Origin: Sphingomonas sp. MA1305
GTDB taxonomy: Bacteria > Pseudomonadota > Alphaproteobacteria > Sphingomonadales > Sphingomonadaceae
Length of the DNA: 64,000 nt
Reading direction: 5' to 3'
Assembly: GCF_016107325.1 (NCBI RefSeq)
Contig: NZ_RCVT01000001.1
Coordinates: forward strand, 930,001 to 994,000
Shown here: piece after piece, positions 20,355 to 30,395 of the stretch
How the letters are laid out: each line of letters opens with the position of its first letter
How positions within the stretch are numbered: the stretch's first letter is position 1
Translations under genes and position numbers: made by a program
Notes under the pieces: model-generated
Database searches by the model: none
What the model saw: the letters and a program-made list of their open reading frames with translations, nothing else
Told to the model about the DNA's origin: nothing

Positions 20355-21694
20355 GACCGGGCACCATGCGCGACCCGATCGTCGTTCAGGGCACGCTCGA
20401 CCGCGACGGCCGGCTGCTCGCCGCCGATCCGGCGCTGCTGACGCTGAACGCGGCGGCGGGGGGCGAGATCGGCATGCCGCTCGCCATCGCCCCGATTGCG
20501 GCGGTGGCACGGCTGGCGCAGCGGCTCGGCGTGCCGGTGACGCGGCAGGTCACCGTCGCCGATCCGGAGGCCGACCTGATCCTCTCGGTCCGGGCCGAGC
20601 CGACGGTCGACCAGTTGCGCCTCGTCACCACCGGCTGGCAGGAGCGCCCCGGGGCCATTCCGGCGACGGCGGAGGCGGTGCCCGTGGCCGGCGCCGATGA
20701 TCTCGCCTGGGAAACCGACGGCGGCCTGCACCTCACCTTCGTCGCGCATGACGGCGCGGCCCGCTACGGCGTCGACCCGCAGGCCTTGCTCGGACAGCCG
20801 CTGACCGCGATGTTCGCGCTCGACGCGGATCGCGACGGCGCGATGCCGATCCTCGATGCGGTCGCCCGCCGCCGCTGGGACGGGGTGCAGCCGGCCCGGC
20901 TGCGCCAGGGCGATGTCGCAATGCTGCTCAGCGCCACCATACGCCGGGACGCCGCCGGCGGCATGGCCGGGCTGATCGGCGTGGCGCGCCCCGTCATCAC
21001 CGCACCGACGGCAGCGCGCCCGTCCTTGACGCCCGGCTTCACCCGCGGCCTCGACCGCGCGTTGCGCAGCCCGCTGGCGAAGATCATCGCCCATGCCGAC
21101 ACGATTCATGCGCAGGCGGAAGGCCCGATCCAGGCGGACTATGCCGATTATGCCTCGGACATCGCCAATGCCGGCCGGCATCTGCTTGGCTTGGTCGACG
21201 ATCTGGTCGATCTCGCCGCGGTCGAGCGGCCGGATTTTGCGCTCACCACGGAGCCGATCGACATGGCCGACGTCGCGCGCCGCGCCGCGGGGCTGCTGTC
21301 GGTCAAGGCAGCCAATGCCGATGTCGCGATCGCCCGGCCGCTGGCGGAGGCGTCGGTGCCGGCGCTGGGCGATTTTCGCCGTGCCTTGCAGATCCTGGTC
21401 AATCTGATCGGCAATGCCGTCCGCTATTCGCCGCCGGGCGGAGTCGTCACGGTCACCGCCGCGCGGGTCGGCACAATGGCCGAAGCGGTGGTCGCGGATC
21501 AGGGCAAGGGCATCGCGGGCGACGATCAGGCGCGCATCTTCGAAAAGTTCGAGCGGGTCGACCCCAGCGAGCCGGGCGGCAACGGCCTCGGCCTCTATAT
21601 CGCGCGGCGGCTGGCGCGGGCGATGGGCGGCGACCTGACGGTGGCGAGCGAGCCGGGCGAGGGTGCGACCTTCACCCTGACCCTGCCGGCCTGA
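20351..21694 (+). CDS. Sensor histidine kinase-like protein with arginine in place of the H-box histidine
   Basis: 447 aa, no membrane helix. There is a PAS-like N-terminal part (about 1-215), then a DHp-like pair of helices and a C-terminal HATPase_c domain. The H-box reads LDRALRSPLAKIIAHAD where SHELRTPL is usual; the acceptor position is Arg236 (codon 21056-21058). The ATP-binding domain looks intact: N-box NLIGNAVRYS (N351, N355), G1 box DQGKGIAG (D383), F-box IFEKFERV and G2 box GNGLGL (410-415). It should bind ATP but not autophosphorylate on the usual histidine. It starts at ATG 20351, overlapping the DUF2336 stop; ATG 20366 is an alternative. The 3' end faces the gltA gene pair. Confidence 0.85.
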   Translation: MRPGTMRDPIVVQGTLDRDGRLLAADPALLTLNAAAGGEIGMPLAIAPIAAVARLAQRLGVPVTRQVTVADPEADLILSVRAEPTVDQLRLVTTGWQERPGAIPATAEAVPVAGADDLAWETDGGLHLTFVAHDGAARYGVDPQALLGQPLTAMFALDADRDGAMPILDAVARRRWDGVQPARLRQGDVAMLLSATIRRDAAGGMAGLIGVARPVITAPTAARPSLTPGFTRGLDRALRSPLAKIIAHADTIHAQAEGPIQADYADYASDIANAGRHLLGLVDDLVDLAAVERPDFALTTEPIDMADVARRAAGLLSVKAANADVAIARPLAEASVPALGDFRRALQILVNLIGNAVRYSPPGGVVTVTAARVGTMAEAVVADQGKGIAGDDQARIFEKFERVDPSEPGGNGLGLYIARRLARAMGGDLTVASEPGEGATFTLTLPA

Positions 21695-21701
21695 TCGCCG
21701 C

Positions 21702-21908
21702 TCAACGCCGCGGCAGGCGGCGGGCGACCAAGATCAGTAACAAGCCCAGGACCGTGACGGCGCTGCCACGGTCGGCCCAGATCCGCTGGTCGAGCATGAA
21801 GCTCGACTGCGGCCAGTGAATGTACCCCAGTCCCTGGCCGATCCACAGCGCACCGGTGAGCGCCAGCAGCACGCCCACCGCCACCAGGATCGGCCGGAGA
21901 CGGCGCAT
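21702..21908 (-). CDS. Small membrane protein coupled to citrate synthase
   Basis: 68 aa. Its ATG shares a base with the gltA stop (TGATG). There are two hydrophobic helices: PILVAVGVLLALTGALWIG near the N-terminus and SAVTVLGLLLILVARRL at the C-terminus. A short loop GYIHWPQSSFMLDQRIWADR joins them, and the ends are arginine-rich. No family is recognised. The tight junction implies co-translation with gltA. It ends 7 bases from the convergent kinase-like gene. Confidence 0.7.
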   Translation of the reverse strand: MRRLRPILVAVGVLLALTGALWIGQGLGYIHWPQSSFMLDQRIWADRGSAVTVLGLLLILVARRLPRR

Positions 21909-23191
21909 CAGCGCTGCGCCAGCGGGACGTAGCTGCGCTGCGTCGGGCCGGTGTAGAGCTGACGCGGGCGGCCGATCTTCTGATCCGGATCGGTGATCAT
22001 CTCGTTCCACTGCGCCACCCAGCCGACGGTGCGGGCGAGGGCGAACAGCACGGTGAACATCTCCGTCGGGAAGCCGATCGCCGACAGGATCACGCCCGAG
22101 TAGAAGTCGACGTTCGGGAACAGCTTCTTCTCGATGAAATAATCGTCGCTGAGCGCCAGTTCCTCGAGCCGCAGCGCGGTCTCGAACAGCGGGTCGTTGA
22201 CCTTGAGCGCGTCGAACACCTCGCGCACGGTCTTCTGCATCACGGTCGCGCGCGGATCGTAGTTCTTGTAGACGCGGTGACCGAAGCCCATCAGGCGGAA
22301 CGGATCGTTCTTGTCCTTGGCGCGGGCGATGAACTCGGGGATGCGCTCGGGCGTGCCGATCTCGCGCAGCATGTTGAGCGCCGCCTCGTTGGCGCCGCCA
22401 TGCGCCGGACCCCACAGGCAGGCGATGCCCGCCGCGATGCACGCGAACGGATTGGCGCCCGACGAACCGGCAAGGCGGACGGTCGAGGTCGAGGCGTTCT
22501 GCTCGTGATCGGCATGGAGGATGAAGATTCGGTCCATCGCCTTCTCGACCGCCGGGTTCACCTCATAGGGCTCGGCCGGCACGCCGAACGTCATGCGCAG
22601 GAAATTGCCGGTGTAGCTCAGCGAATTGTCCGGATAGAGGAACGGCTGGCCGACGCTGTACTTGTGCGCCATCGCAGCGATCGTCGGGATCTTCGCGATC
22701 AGCCGGTGCGAGGCGATGGTGCGCTGCACCGGATCGTGGATGTCGGTCGAATCATGGTAGAAGGCCGACAGCGCGCCGACCACGCCGCACATGATCGCCA
22801 TCGGGTGCGCGTCGCGACGGAAGCCGCGGAAGAAGGCGGCCAGCTGCTCGTGCACCATCGTGTGGCGGGTGATCGTGCCGGTGAAGGTGTCGAGTTCCTC
22901 GCCCGACGGCAGCTCGCCGTTGAGCAGGAGGTAGGCGACCTCCATGAAGCTCGACTGTTCGGCCAGCTCGCCGATCGGATAGCCGCGGTGCAGCAGCACG
23001 CCCTCGTCGCCGTCGATATAGGTCAGCGCCGAGCGGCACGACGCGGTCGAGGTGAAGCCGGGATCATAGGTGAAGGCGCCGGTCTGCGCGTAGAATTTGC
23101 GGATGTCGACCACGTCCGGGCCGACCGAACCCGACATGACCGGGTATTCGAACTGCTTGCCCTCCAGGGCGACTGTCGCGTTGTCGGTCAT
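21908..23191 (-). CDS. gltA: Citrate synthase
   Basis: A 427-aa type II (hexameric-family) citrate synthase that condenses oxaloacetate and acetyl-CoA at the entry of the TCA cycle. Catalytic regions are plain: [34 protein letters not shown] and [13 protein letters not shown] (active-site histidines and aspartate region). An ATG at 23191 follows an AAGGAC-type site. It lies 17 bases downstream of the gltX stop in the same direction, so the two may be cotranscribed. Confidence 0.98.
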   Translation of the reverse strand: MTDNATVALEGKQFEYPVMSGSVGPDVVDIRKFYAQTGAFTYDPGFTSTASCRSALTYIDGDEGVLLHRGYPIGELAEQSSFMEVAYLLLNGELPSGEELDTFTGTITRHTMVHEQLAAFFRGFRRDAHPMAIMCGVVGALSAFYHDSTDIHDPVQRTIASHRLIAKIPTIAAMAHKYSVGQPFLYPDNSLSYTGNFLRMTFGVPAEPYEVNPAVEKAMDRIFILHADHEQNASTSTVRLAGSSGANPFACIAAGIACLWGPAHGGANEAALNMLREIGTPERIPEFIARAKDKNDPFRLMGFGHRVYKNYDPRATVMQKTVREVFDALKVNDPLFETALRLEELALSDDYFIEKKLFPNVDFYSGVILSAIGFPTEMFTVLFALARTVGWVAQWNEMITDPDQKIGRPRQLYTGPTQRSYVPLAQR

Positions 23192-23208
23192 GTCAGTGTC
23201 CTTCCTAA

Positions 23209-24642
23209 TCAGACTGTCATCCGGTCCGCGATCCGGCCGAGGCTTTCCTCCTTGCCGAGAAGCGCGAGCACGTCGAAGATGCCGGGCGAGGTTTTACGCC
23301 CGGTGAGAGCGGCGCGAAGCGGCTGGGCGACCTGGCCGAGCTTGACGCCCTGGCCGTCCGCCACCTGCCGTACCGCTGCTTCGGTCGTGTCCTGATCCCA
23401 CTGCTGCACTGCGTCAAGCGCCGTGTGCAGCTGCGCAAGCAGTTGCGGCGCGGTACCGCCGAGCAGGTCCGCCGCGGCCTGATCCAGGTCGAGCGGCCGG
23501 TGCGCGAAGAGGAACCGTGCGCCCTCCGCGAGCTCGTTGAGATTGGCGGCCCGTGCCTTCAGGAACGGCATCGCCTGCGTCAGCAGCGGTACCGCCGCCT
23601 CGCCATAGCCGCCGATGCCGGCGACCAAGGCGGCGAGCCGCGCATCGTCGGCCGCCCGGATATAATGGCCGTTGAGGTTCTCGAGCTTCTTGAGGTCGAA
23701 GCGGGACGGGCTCTTGCCGACGCCGTCGAGGTCGAACCAGGCCACTGCCTGTTCGCGGCTGATGATCTCGTCGTCGCCATGTCCCCAGCCCAGGCGCAGC
23801 AGATAATTGTCGAACGCCTCGGGCAGGATGCCCAGTTCGTCGCGATAGGCCTCGATGCCGACCGCACCGTGCCGCTTCGACAGCTTGGCGCCGTCGGTGC
23901 CGTGGATCAGCGGAATGTGGGCGTAGACCGGCTCCGGCCAACCCATCGCGCGATAAATCGGCAGCTGACGGAAGGCGTTGTTGAGGTGATCGTCGCCGCG
24001 GATGACGTGCGTCACGCCCATGTCATGATCGTCGACGACCACGGCCAGCATATAAGTCGGTGTACCATCCGAACGCAGGAGGATGAGATCGTCGAGCTCG
24101 GCGTTCTGCACCGTCACCGATCCCTGGACGCGATCCTCGATCGTCGTCGCGCCCTCGCGCGGGGCACGCAGCCGGACCACATAGGGCTCGCCCTCCGGAT
24201 AATCGGTCCGGTCGCGCCATGGCGAGCGGATCCGCAGCGGCCGCTTCTCGGCCTGCGCCGCCTCGCGCTGCGCGGCGATCTCCGCCTGCGTCATGTAGCA
24301 GCGATAGGCATTGCCGCTCGCCACCATCTGATGCGCCACCTCCGCATGGCGATCCGCCCGCGCGAATTGAAAGACGGCGTCGCCGTCCCAGTCGATGCCG
24401 AGCCAGGTCAGACCGGCGAGAATCGCGTCGATCGCCGGCTGGGTCGAACGGACGCGGTCGGTATCCTCGATGCGCAGCAGGAAGGTGCCGCCGTGATGGC
24501 GTGCGAACAGCCAGTTGAACAGCGCGGTGCGCGCGCCGCCCAGGTGCAGATAGCCGGTCGGCGAGGGCGCGAAACGGGTGACGACGGCCTTGCCCGTCGC
24601 TTCGGAAATGCCGTTCGCGTCGTGATCCGATGATGCGCCCAA
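23209..24642 (-). CDS. gltX: Glutamate--tRNA ligase, probable TTG start
   Basis: A 477-aa class I aminoacyl-tRNA synthetase that charges tRNA-Glu. The HIGH-type motif is [19 protein letters not shown] and the KMSKS-type motif is KLSKRHG. The frame is open to an ATG at 24702, but an AAGGAG ribosome-binding site lies 9 bases before TTG 24642 (protein then begins near [12 protein letters not shown]). That choice also avoids running through the divergent comEC start. Alternative starts are ATG 24702 and GTG 24681. The C-terminal anticodon-binding part is complete. Confidence 0.95.
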   Translation of the reverse strand: MGASSDHDANGISEATGKAVVTRFAPSPTGYLHLGGARTALFNWLFARHHGGTFLLRIEDTDRVRSTQPAIDAILAGLTWLGIDWDGDAVFQFARADRHAEVAHQMVASGNAYRCYMTQAEIAAQREAAQAEKRPLRIRSPWRDRTDYPEGEPYVVRLRAPREGATTIEDRVQGSVTVQNAELDDLILLRSDGTPTYMLAVVVDDHDMGVTHVIRGDDHLNNAFRQLPIYRAMGWPEPVYAHIPLIHGTDGAKLSKRHGAVGIEAYRDELGILPEAFDNYLLRLGWGHGDDEIISREQAVAWFDLDGVGKSPSRFDLKKLENLNGHYIRAADDARLAALVAGIGGYGEAAVPLLTQAMPFLKARAANLNELAEGARFLFAHRPLDLDQAAADLLGGTAPQLLAQLHTALDAVQQWDQDTTEAAVRQVADGQGVKLGQVAQPLRAALTGRKTSPGIFDVLALLGKEESLGRIADRMTV

Positions 24643-24667
24643 CCGCGCCTGCTCCTTACGGTTCGAG

Positions 24668-26899
24668 ATGATGGCTGTCACAGCCGGGGCGGCCCCTAGC
24701 ACGCGCCTTCCGCGCCTTCAAATCCCGCCACCCGTCGCCGACGCGGCGATAGGCCCGCGGATCGAGCGGTGGCTGGAGGCAGAACGCGACCAATTGCCCC
24801 TATGGCTGCCGGTCGCGCTCGGCGGCGGCATCGCCGCCTGGTTCGTCCTGCCCGACCCGCGGCACTGGCTCGCCACCCTTAGCGCGCTCGCCGCCATCGC
24901 GCTGGCGGCGCTCACCGCCGGCCGCGGCGATCGGGCGAGCCGGGCGATCGGCATCGGCGCGGCGGTGGCCATGCTCGGCCTCGGCCTTGCCTGGTGGCGG
25001 GCCGAGCGGGTCGCCGCGCCCGTCCTCGCGCGGCCGGCGGTGGTGCGCGTGACCGGGACGATCGAACAGGTCGAGCCGCTGCCGGCGCGGGGCCTCGTCC
25101 GGCTGACCGTCTCGCCTTTTCCGGCCAGCGGCCTGCCGAAGCGACTGCGGGTCAATGTCGATGCAGCCGCGCTGCCACAGGGCGCAGCGGCCAGCGCGAC
25201 GGTGACGCTGACCGCGCGGCTGATGCCGCCGCCCTCCGCTGCCGTGCCCGGCGCCTATGATTTCGCGCGGGTCGCCTGGTTCGCCGGCATCGGCGGCACC
25301 GGCCGGGCCTTCGGGTCGGTCGCGCAGCGCGGCGGCGACGGCGGCGGGTCGTGGCGGGCGATGCTCACCCGGCACATCACCGATCGGCTGGAGGGCAGTC
25401 GCGGCGGCATCGCCGCGGCACTGGCGACCGGCGACGAGGGTGCGATCACGCAAGACGATTCGGATGCCATGCGGCGGGCGGGGCTGGCGCATCTGCTGTC
25501 GGTCAGCGGCCTGCACATCACCGCGGCGGTGGCCGCGACGATGCTGCTGGTGATGCGGCTGCTCGCGCTCTGGCCGTGGCTGGCGCTGCGCGTCGGCCTG
25601 CCGCTGGTTGCCGCAGCGGCAGGCGCCACGGCGGCGATCGGCTATACCCTGCTGACCGGCAGCCAGGTGCCGACGATCCGGTCCTGCGTTGCGTCGCTGC
25701 TCGTGATCGGCGCGCTCGCTTTGGGGCGGCAGGCGATGACGCTGCGCTTGGTCGCGGCCGGCGCCGGCGCGGTCCTGCTGATCTGGCCGGAGGCGCTGGT
25801 CGGACCGAGTTTCCAGCTGTCTTTCGCCGCGATCGGCGCGATCGTCGCGCTGCACGAGCATCCGCGTATCGCCGCCGCCTTTCTGGCGCGCGACGAACCG
25901 CGCTGGCGCCAGCTGGCACGATCGCTCGCCTCTTTGCTGCTGACCGGGTTCGTCGTCGAGGCGGCGTTGCTACCGATCGCCGTCTACCATTTCCACAAGG
26001 CCGGCCTGTACGGCGCCATCGCCAATCTCGTCGCCATCCCGCTGACCACCTTCGTCGTCATGCCGCTCGAGGCGCTGGCGCTGCTCTGCGATCTCGCCGG
26101 GCTCGGCGGACCTGTGTGGTGGCTCGCCGATGGGTCGCTGCGCTTCCTGCTCTGGCTGGCGCATCGCGTCGCAGCGCTGCCGGGCTCCGCCACCGCAATC
26201 GCGACGGTGCCGACCGGCGCCTTCGCCTTGTGCGTGCTCGGCGGGCTGTGGCTTGCTTTGTGGCGGACTCCGCCGCGCTGGTTGGGTATGCTGCCGCTCG
26301 TCCTGGGTTGCGGCTGGATCCTGATCAGCCCGCCGCCCGATCTGCTGGTGACAGGCGATGGCCGGCATCTGGCGGCGCGCACCCGTGACGGCCTGTCGAT
26401 CCTGCGCGACCGCGCCGGCGATTATACACGGGCGATGTTGAGCGAGACGGGCGGTGTCGACGGAGAGCCGGCCTTCCTCGCGGACAGCCCTGCGGCCAGA
26501 TGCTCGCGCGATGCCTGCACCGTGGTGCTAGACCGCGACGGGCGCCGGTGGAGGGTGCTGGCGACACGGAGCCCCTATCCGCTGCCCTGGCCGACGCTGA
26601 TCGCGGCATGTCGGCAGGCGGATATCGTGATCAGCGAACGGCGGCTGCCGCGTGGTTGCACGCCCCGCTGGCTGAAGCTCGATGGGTCGGTGCTGGCGGA
26701 GACGGGCGGGGTGGCGGTGACCCTCGCCACGCGCCGGGTCGTCACCGTGCGCCAATCCGGCGACGCCCACCCTTGGCTGCATCCGCCCGTCGCACGCCCG
26801 GCCGCAGTGGTGCTGTATCGACCGGACTGGAGCGGCCGGAACATCGCGACGCGATGTCACGGTGGCGGCTGCCGTTACCCGCGTGACCTATTGCCATGA
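24668..26899 (+). CDS. comEC: ComEC/Rec2 family DNA-uptake channel protein
   Basis: A 743-aa polytopic membrane protein. An N-terminal DUF4131-type region with two to four helices and a soluble OB-like part is followed by the Competence domain, recognised by the segment [19 protein letters not shown] and [20 protein letters not shown] soluble C-terminal domain (about 545-743) contains paired cysteines (CSRDACTVV) and corresponds to the reduced metallo-beta-lactamase-like tail. The usual HxHxDH signature is not seen. The family carries DNA across the inner membrane in transformation. ATG 24671 is an equally good start. It is convergent with lexA. Confidence 0.92.
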   Translation: MMAVTAGAAPSTRLPRLQIPPPVADAAIGPRIERWLEAERDQLPLWLPVALGGGIAAWFVLPDPRHWLATLSALAAIALAALTAGRGDRASRAIGIGAAVAMLGLGLAWWRAERVAAPVLARPAVVRVTGTIEQVEPLPARGLVRLTVSPFPASGLPKRLRVNVDAAALPQGAAASATVTLTARLMPPPSAAVPGAYDFARVAWFAGIGGTGRAFGSVAQRGGDGGGSWRAMLTRHITDRLEGSRGGIAAALATGDEGAITQDDSDAMRRAGLAHLLSVSGLHITAAVAATMLLVMRLLALWPWLALRVGLPLVAAAAGATAAIGYTLLTGSQVPTIRSCVASLLVIGALALGRQAMTLRLVAAGAGAVLLIWPEALVGPSFQLSFAAIGAIVALHEHPRIAAAFLARDEPRWRQLARSLASLLLTGFVVEAALLPIAVYHFHKAGLYGAIANLVAIPLTTFVVMPLEALALLCDLAGLGGPVWWLADGSLRFLLWLAHRVAALPGSATAIATVPTGAFALCVLGGLWLALWRTPPRWLGMLPLVLGCGWILISPPPDLLVTGDGRHLAARTRDGLSILRDRAGDYTRAMLSETGGVDGEPAFLADSPAARCSRDACTVVLDRDGRRWRVLATRSPYPLPWPTLIAACRQADIVISERRLPRGCTPRWLKLDGSVLAETGGVAVTLATRRVVTVRQSGDAHPWLHPPVARPAAVVLYRPDWSGRNIATRCHGGGCRYPRDLLP

Positions 26900-27219
26900 C
26901 AAGACGTCGTCGCCGACGAACGCGTTACGCTGACGAGCCGAGACCCGAGAAACCCACCGGCTACTGACGGAGGCCCACGCCGCGACTTTGGCCTCGCTAC
27001 ACGATTGCACACCTGTGGATCCGGGCTGTCCCCACGTCACAGGCGCTGACCGACCCGGACGCCGCGTCTGCCATTGCAAAGCCCATCGGCCGTCGATCGG
27101 TGGCATCGTACGACCGAAACAAGCCCCACCAATGGCGGGGAATGCGACCTAGCGTCTGTCCCAAACTGGGACATTCCAGCCGTTTGCTTGTCACTGCCTC
27201 CCAGACGGACGCGGGAATC
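26900..27219. other. 320-base intergenic region between convergent comEC and lexA
   Basis: No convincing gene is seen. Two short - strand or + strand ORFs cross the region, but they have no ribosome-binding site and no protein-like composition. Two hairpins lie near the lexA end: an imperfect CCCCACC/GGCGGGG stem at 27124-27140 and a perfect TGTCCCA/TGGGACA stem at 27157-27173. They may stop transcription from both sides. Confidence 0.6.
27157..27173. terminator. Perfect 7-bp palindrome with 3-base loop downstream of lexA and comEC
   Basis: TGTCCCA, loop AAC, TGGGACA. It lies about 47 bases past the lexA stop and 257 bases past comEC. It has no T-run, so it is an atypical intrinsic terminator. 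A protein-binding operator is the other reading, although no gene starts nearby. Confidence 0.35.
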
Positions 27220-27915
27220 TCAATCGTAACGCCGCAGGATGCCCGACAGCTTGCCCTGCACCCGCACGATGTCCGGCGTGTAGCGCTGCGGTTCGTACGC
27301 CCGGTTGGCCGGATCGAGGCGGATCATCGCACCTTCCCGGCGGAAGTATTTGAGCGTCGCCTCGCTCTCCTCGATCAGCGCGACGACGATCTCGCCATCG
27401 CGAGCGGTTTCGGTCCGGCGGATCAGCGCATAGTCGCCGTCGAGAATGCCCGCCTCGACCATCGAATCGCCGGACACTTCGAGCGCATAATGCTCGCCTG
27501 AGCCGAGCAGCGCGGCGGGTACCGCGAGCATCGAACTGCCCTCGAACGCCTCGATCGGCACGCCGGCCGCGATCCGGCCATGCAGCGGGATCTCGACCAC
27601 GTCGTTCGCCGGCTGCGGTGCCGGGCGCACGTTGCCGCGTGCCGCAGGGGCAGGGGCAGGCACGGATGCGGCCGCCGCAGGCGCTGCCTTGCGCTCGGGC
27701 CGCTCCGGCATGCGGAGCACCTCCAGCGCCCGCGCCCGATTGGGCAGACGGCGGATGAAATGTCGTTCTTCCAGCGCGCTGATCAACCGGTGCACACCGG
27801 ATTTGGACTTGAGGTCGAGCGCTTCCTTCATTTCCTCGAACGACGGGGAAATGCCGGTTTCCTCCAGCCGATCGTTGATGAAGCAGACGAGCTCGTGCTG
27901 CTTGCGCGTGAGCAT
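27220..27915 (-). CDS. lexA: LexA repressor
   Basis: A 231-aa SOS-response repressor and self-cleaving protease (S24 family). The N-terminal winged helix starts [20 protein letters not shown]. An alanine/proline-rich linker covers about residues 75-104. The cleavage bond is Ala117-Gly118 (RIAAGVP). The catalytic pair is Ser151 (SGDSMVEAG) and Lys189 (ATLKYF). ATG 27915 has AAGGA 7 bases upstream. Its own promoter region carries three SOS half-sites, showing autoregulation. The gene is the last of the trpG-to-lexA direction, separated from moeA by 58 bases. Confidence 0.97.
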   Translation of the reverse strand: MLTRKQHELVCFINDRLEETGISPSFEEMKEALDLKSKSGVHRLISALEERHFIRRLPNRARALEVLRMPERPERKAAPAAAASVPAPAPAARGNVRPAPQPANDVVEIPLHGRIAAGVPIEAFEGSSMLAVPAALLGSGEHYALEVSGDSMVEAGILDGDYALIRRTETARDGEIVVALIEESEATLKYFRREGAMIRLDPANRAYEPQRYTPDIVRVQGKLSGILRRYD

Positions 27916-27934
27916 TGGGCGGTCCTTCCCGTCA

Positions 27935-27960
27935 GAACAGACGCGGAACTTCTAGGGAAC
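27935..27960 (-). promoter_or_regulatory. LexA operator: three phased GTTC half-sites
   Basis: On the - strand the sequence is GTTC-N7-GTTC-N7-GTTC, with half-sites at 27957-27960, 27946-27949 and 27935-27938. Each pair matches the alphaproteobacterial SOS box GTTC-N7-GTTC exactly, giving two overlapping boxes. It lies 20-45 bases before the lexA ATG, inside the moeA-lexA gap. Confidence 0.9.
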
Positions 27961-27973
27961 GGACCGGCGCTCG

Positions 27974-29152
27974 TCAAGCGATCATGAGGATTTCTGCCGA
28001 GTCGCCCGTCTGCGCGGCCGGGGCGCCGGCGGGGCGGACGATCAAGCAATGCGACCGCGCCAACGTCAACAGCATCGAACTGTCCTGTATGGTCGACGCA
28101 TATGCGCGGCCTTCGCGAAGTTCGGCGCGCAGATAGTCGGTGCGGCCGCCGTTCGCCGGCAGACTTTCGCCGAGGATCGTGCTGGTCGTGCGCGGCAGCG
28201 GGTTCCGGGCGCCGGCGAGATGCGCGATCACCGGCCGCACGAACAGCGTCGCGGTGACGAAGGCCGAGACTGGATTGCCCGGCAGGCCGAGCACCAGCGC
28301 CGCGCCGATCCGGCCGGCCATCATCGGCTTGCCCGGCCGCAACGCGATGCGCCAGAAATCGATCGCGCCGCCGGCGGCCTCCAGCGCCGGCCGGACGAGG
28401 TCGTGGTCGCCGACCGACGCGCCGCCGGTGGTGACGATCAGGTCGGCGTCGACGCCGGCGAAGGCATCGCGCAAGGTGACGAGATCGTCGGGCAGGATGC
28501 CGAGGTCAACGATGTCGATCGGCAGGTCGGCGAGCATCGCCGCCAGCATCGCGCGGTTGGACTCCGGCAGGGCGTCACAACCGGCGCTGCCTGGCTCGAC
28601 CAGTTCGTCACCGGTGGCGCAGAGCGCGACGCGGATGCGGCGGCGGACGGGGATCGTGCCGAGACCGCCGGTCGCCGCGACGGCGAGACGCGCCGGGGTG
28701 ATCCGCTCGCCGGCGGGAATCAGCACGTCGCCCGCGTCGAAGTCGAGGCCGCGGCGGCGGACGTTGCGGCCCAATGTGCCGGGGCCTTCGCCGGTCAGTC
28801 GGACCGCCACGCCATCGGCTGCGACCTCCTCCTGCACTATCACCGTATCGGCACCGGCCGGCATGGTCGCGCCCGTGAAGATACGCACCGTCTCGCCGGG
28901 TGCGACGGATGCGGCGAACGGGCGCCCGGCGGCGCTCTCGCCGATCAGCGTCCAGGGGCCGGGAAGGTCGGCATGGCGGATTGCATAGCCGTCCATCGCC
29001 GACAGGTCGCTTGCCGGTTGCGTCCGCCGTGCCAGGACATCGTCCGCCGCCCAGCGGCCATGTGCCGCGGCCAAGCCGACCCTCTCGGTCGCCACCGGCG
29101 CAGCCAAAGCGAACAGCCGCGCCTGCGCCTCCGCGATCGGCAACAGGCTCAT
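27974..29152 (-). CDS. moeA: Molybdopterin molybdenumtransferase
   Basis: A 392-aa enzyme that inserts molybdate into adenylylated molybdopterin. Visible are [45 protein letters not shown], the MoCF domain motif [11 protein letters not shown] and [10 protein letters not shown]. The start ATG overlaps the moaC stop (ATGA). It is grouped with moaC between trpC and lexA, an order common in alphaproteobacteria. Full length. Confidence 0.96.
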   Translation of the reverse strand: MSLLPIAEAQARLFALAAPVATERVGLAAAHGRWAADDVLARRTQPASDLSAMDGYAIRHADLPGPWTLIGESAAGRPFAASVAPGETVRIFTGATMPAGADTVIVQEEVAADGVAVRLTGEGPGTLGRNVRRRGLDFDAGDVLIPAGERITPARLAVAATGGLGTIPVRRRIRVALCATGDELVEPGSAGCDALPESNRAMLAAMLADLPIDIVDLGILPDDLVTLRDAFAGVDADLIVTTGGASVGDHDLVRPALEAAGGAIDFWRIALRPGKPMMAGRIGAALVLGLPGNPVSAFVTATLFVRPVIAHLAGARNPLPRTTSTILGESLPANGGRTDYLRAELREGRAYASTIQDSSMLLTLARSHCLIVRPAGAPAAQTGDSAEILMIA

Positions 29153-29619
29153 GCGGCGTGCCAGTCGCCCGAGGCACCGCCCGATTTTGCGAGCAGGCGA
29201 ATATTCTCGATCGTCATGCCGCGATCCATCGCCTTGGCCATGTCATAGACGGTGAGCAATGCCGTCGAGACGGCGGTCAGCGCCTCCATCTCGACCCCGG
29301 TCTTGCCGTCGGTCGCGGCGGTCGCGGTGGCGGTGATGCCGTCGTCGCCAATCTCCAGATCGAGCGTGACCTTGGTAAGGGGCAGGGGGTGACAGAGCGG
29401 GATCAGCTCCGCGGTCTTCTTCGCCGCCATGATGCCGGCAATGCGCGCGACGGCGATCACGTCGCCCTTCTTGGCCAGCCCGTCACGAATCGCGGCGAGT
29501 GCGTCGGCGGCGATCCGGATGCGGCCGCTGGCGGTCGCATCACGCTGGGTCGGCGTCTTGCCGCCGACATCGACCATATGCGCGGCGCCGCTCGCGTCGA
29601 GGTGGGTGAGGCGGCTCAC
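29149..29619 (-). CDS. moaC: Cyclic pyranopterin monophosphate synthase
   Basis: A 156-aa enzyme of molybdenum-cofactor synthesis that forms cyclic pyranopterin monophosphate after the MoaA step. The GTG start at 29619 overlaps the trpC stop (GTGA). Family signatures: [59 protein letters not shown] and [13 protein letters not shown]. The longer open frame upstream is a shadow of trpC. Confidence 0.96.
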   Translation of the reverse strand: MSRLTHLDASGAAHMVDVGGKTPTQRDATASGRIRIAADALAAIRDGLAKKGDVIAVARIAGIMAAKKTAELIPLCHPLPLTKVTLDLEIGDDGITATATAATDGKTGVEMEALTAVSTALLTVYDMAKAMDRGMTIENIRLLAKSGGASGDWHAA

Positions 29620-30395
29620 GCCACCAGCGCCTGCACCGCGGCGGTCAGATCGTCCTGCCGCATCAGTGATTCGCCGATCAGGAAGCAATGCACGCCACGC
29701 GCCGCCAGCGCGTCGAGATCGGCACGGCCCGACAGGCCGCTCTCTGCGACGAAGGTGCAATCCTTGGGTGCGCGATCGACCAGCGCGAAGGTCCGCGTGA
29801 AGTCGACGGTGAAGTCGTGCAGGTTGCGGTTGTTGACGCCGATCAGCCGCGATTTCAGCTTCAGCGCGCGATCGAACTCCGCGTCGTCATGGACCTCGAC
29901 CAGCACGTCCATGCCGCAGTCCATCGCGCTCGCCTCGATCTCGGCCATTTGCGTGTCGTCGAGGGCGGAGACGATGATCAGGATCGCATCGGCGCCGATC
30001 GACCGCGATTCGGTCGCCTGCCACGGGTCGACCATGAAGTCCTTGCGGATCACCGGCAGGTCGCAGGCGGCACGCGCCGCGATCAGATCGTCGTCGCACC
30101 CCTGGAACCACTGCTCGTCGGTCAGCACGGACAGGCAGGCCGCGCCGCCGGCGGCATAGGCGCGGGCATGGGCGGCGGGATCGAAATCGGCACGGATCAG
30201 TCCCTTCGACGGACTGGCCTTCTTGATCTCGGTGATCAGGGCATGGCCGGGCGTGGCGTCGAGCGCGGCGCGGAAGCCGCGCGGGCGCGACACGGCGGCG
30301 ATCCGGGCTTCCAGATCGGCGAGGCTGATCGTCGCCTTGCGTGCGGCGACTTCGGCGCGCTTGGTTTCGATGATGCGGGACAGGATGGTGGTCAT
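29616..30395 (-). CDS. trpC: Indole-3-glycerol phosphate synthase
   Basis: A 259-aa TIM-barrel enzyme of tryptophan synthesis that closes CdRP to indole-3-glycerol phosphate. It shows [57 protein letters not shown] and [11 protein letters not shown], all active-site segments. It is monofunctional (no fused TrpF). It overlaps trpD upstream and moaC downstream by 4 bases each. Confidence 0.97.
   Translation of the reverse strand: MTTILSRIIETKRAEVAARKATISLADLEARIAAVSRPRGFRAALDATPGHALITEIKKASPSKGLIRADFDPAAHARAYAAGGAACLSVLTDEQWFQGCDDDLIAARAACDLPVIRKDFMVDPWQATESRSIGADAILIIVSALDDTQMAEIEASAMDCGMDVLVEVHDDAEFDRALKLKSRLIGVNNRNLHDFTVDFTRTFALVDRAPKDCTFVAESGLSGRADLDALAARGVHCFLIGESLMRQDDLTAAVQALVA

Noticed and set aside
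26888-27106. 72-codon - strand ORF downstream of comEC
   Set aside because: No ribosome-binding site, random composition, lies in a convergent gap.
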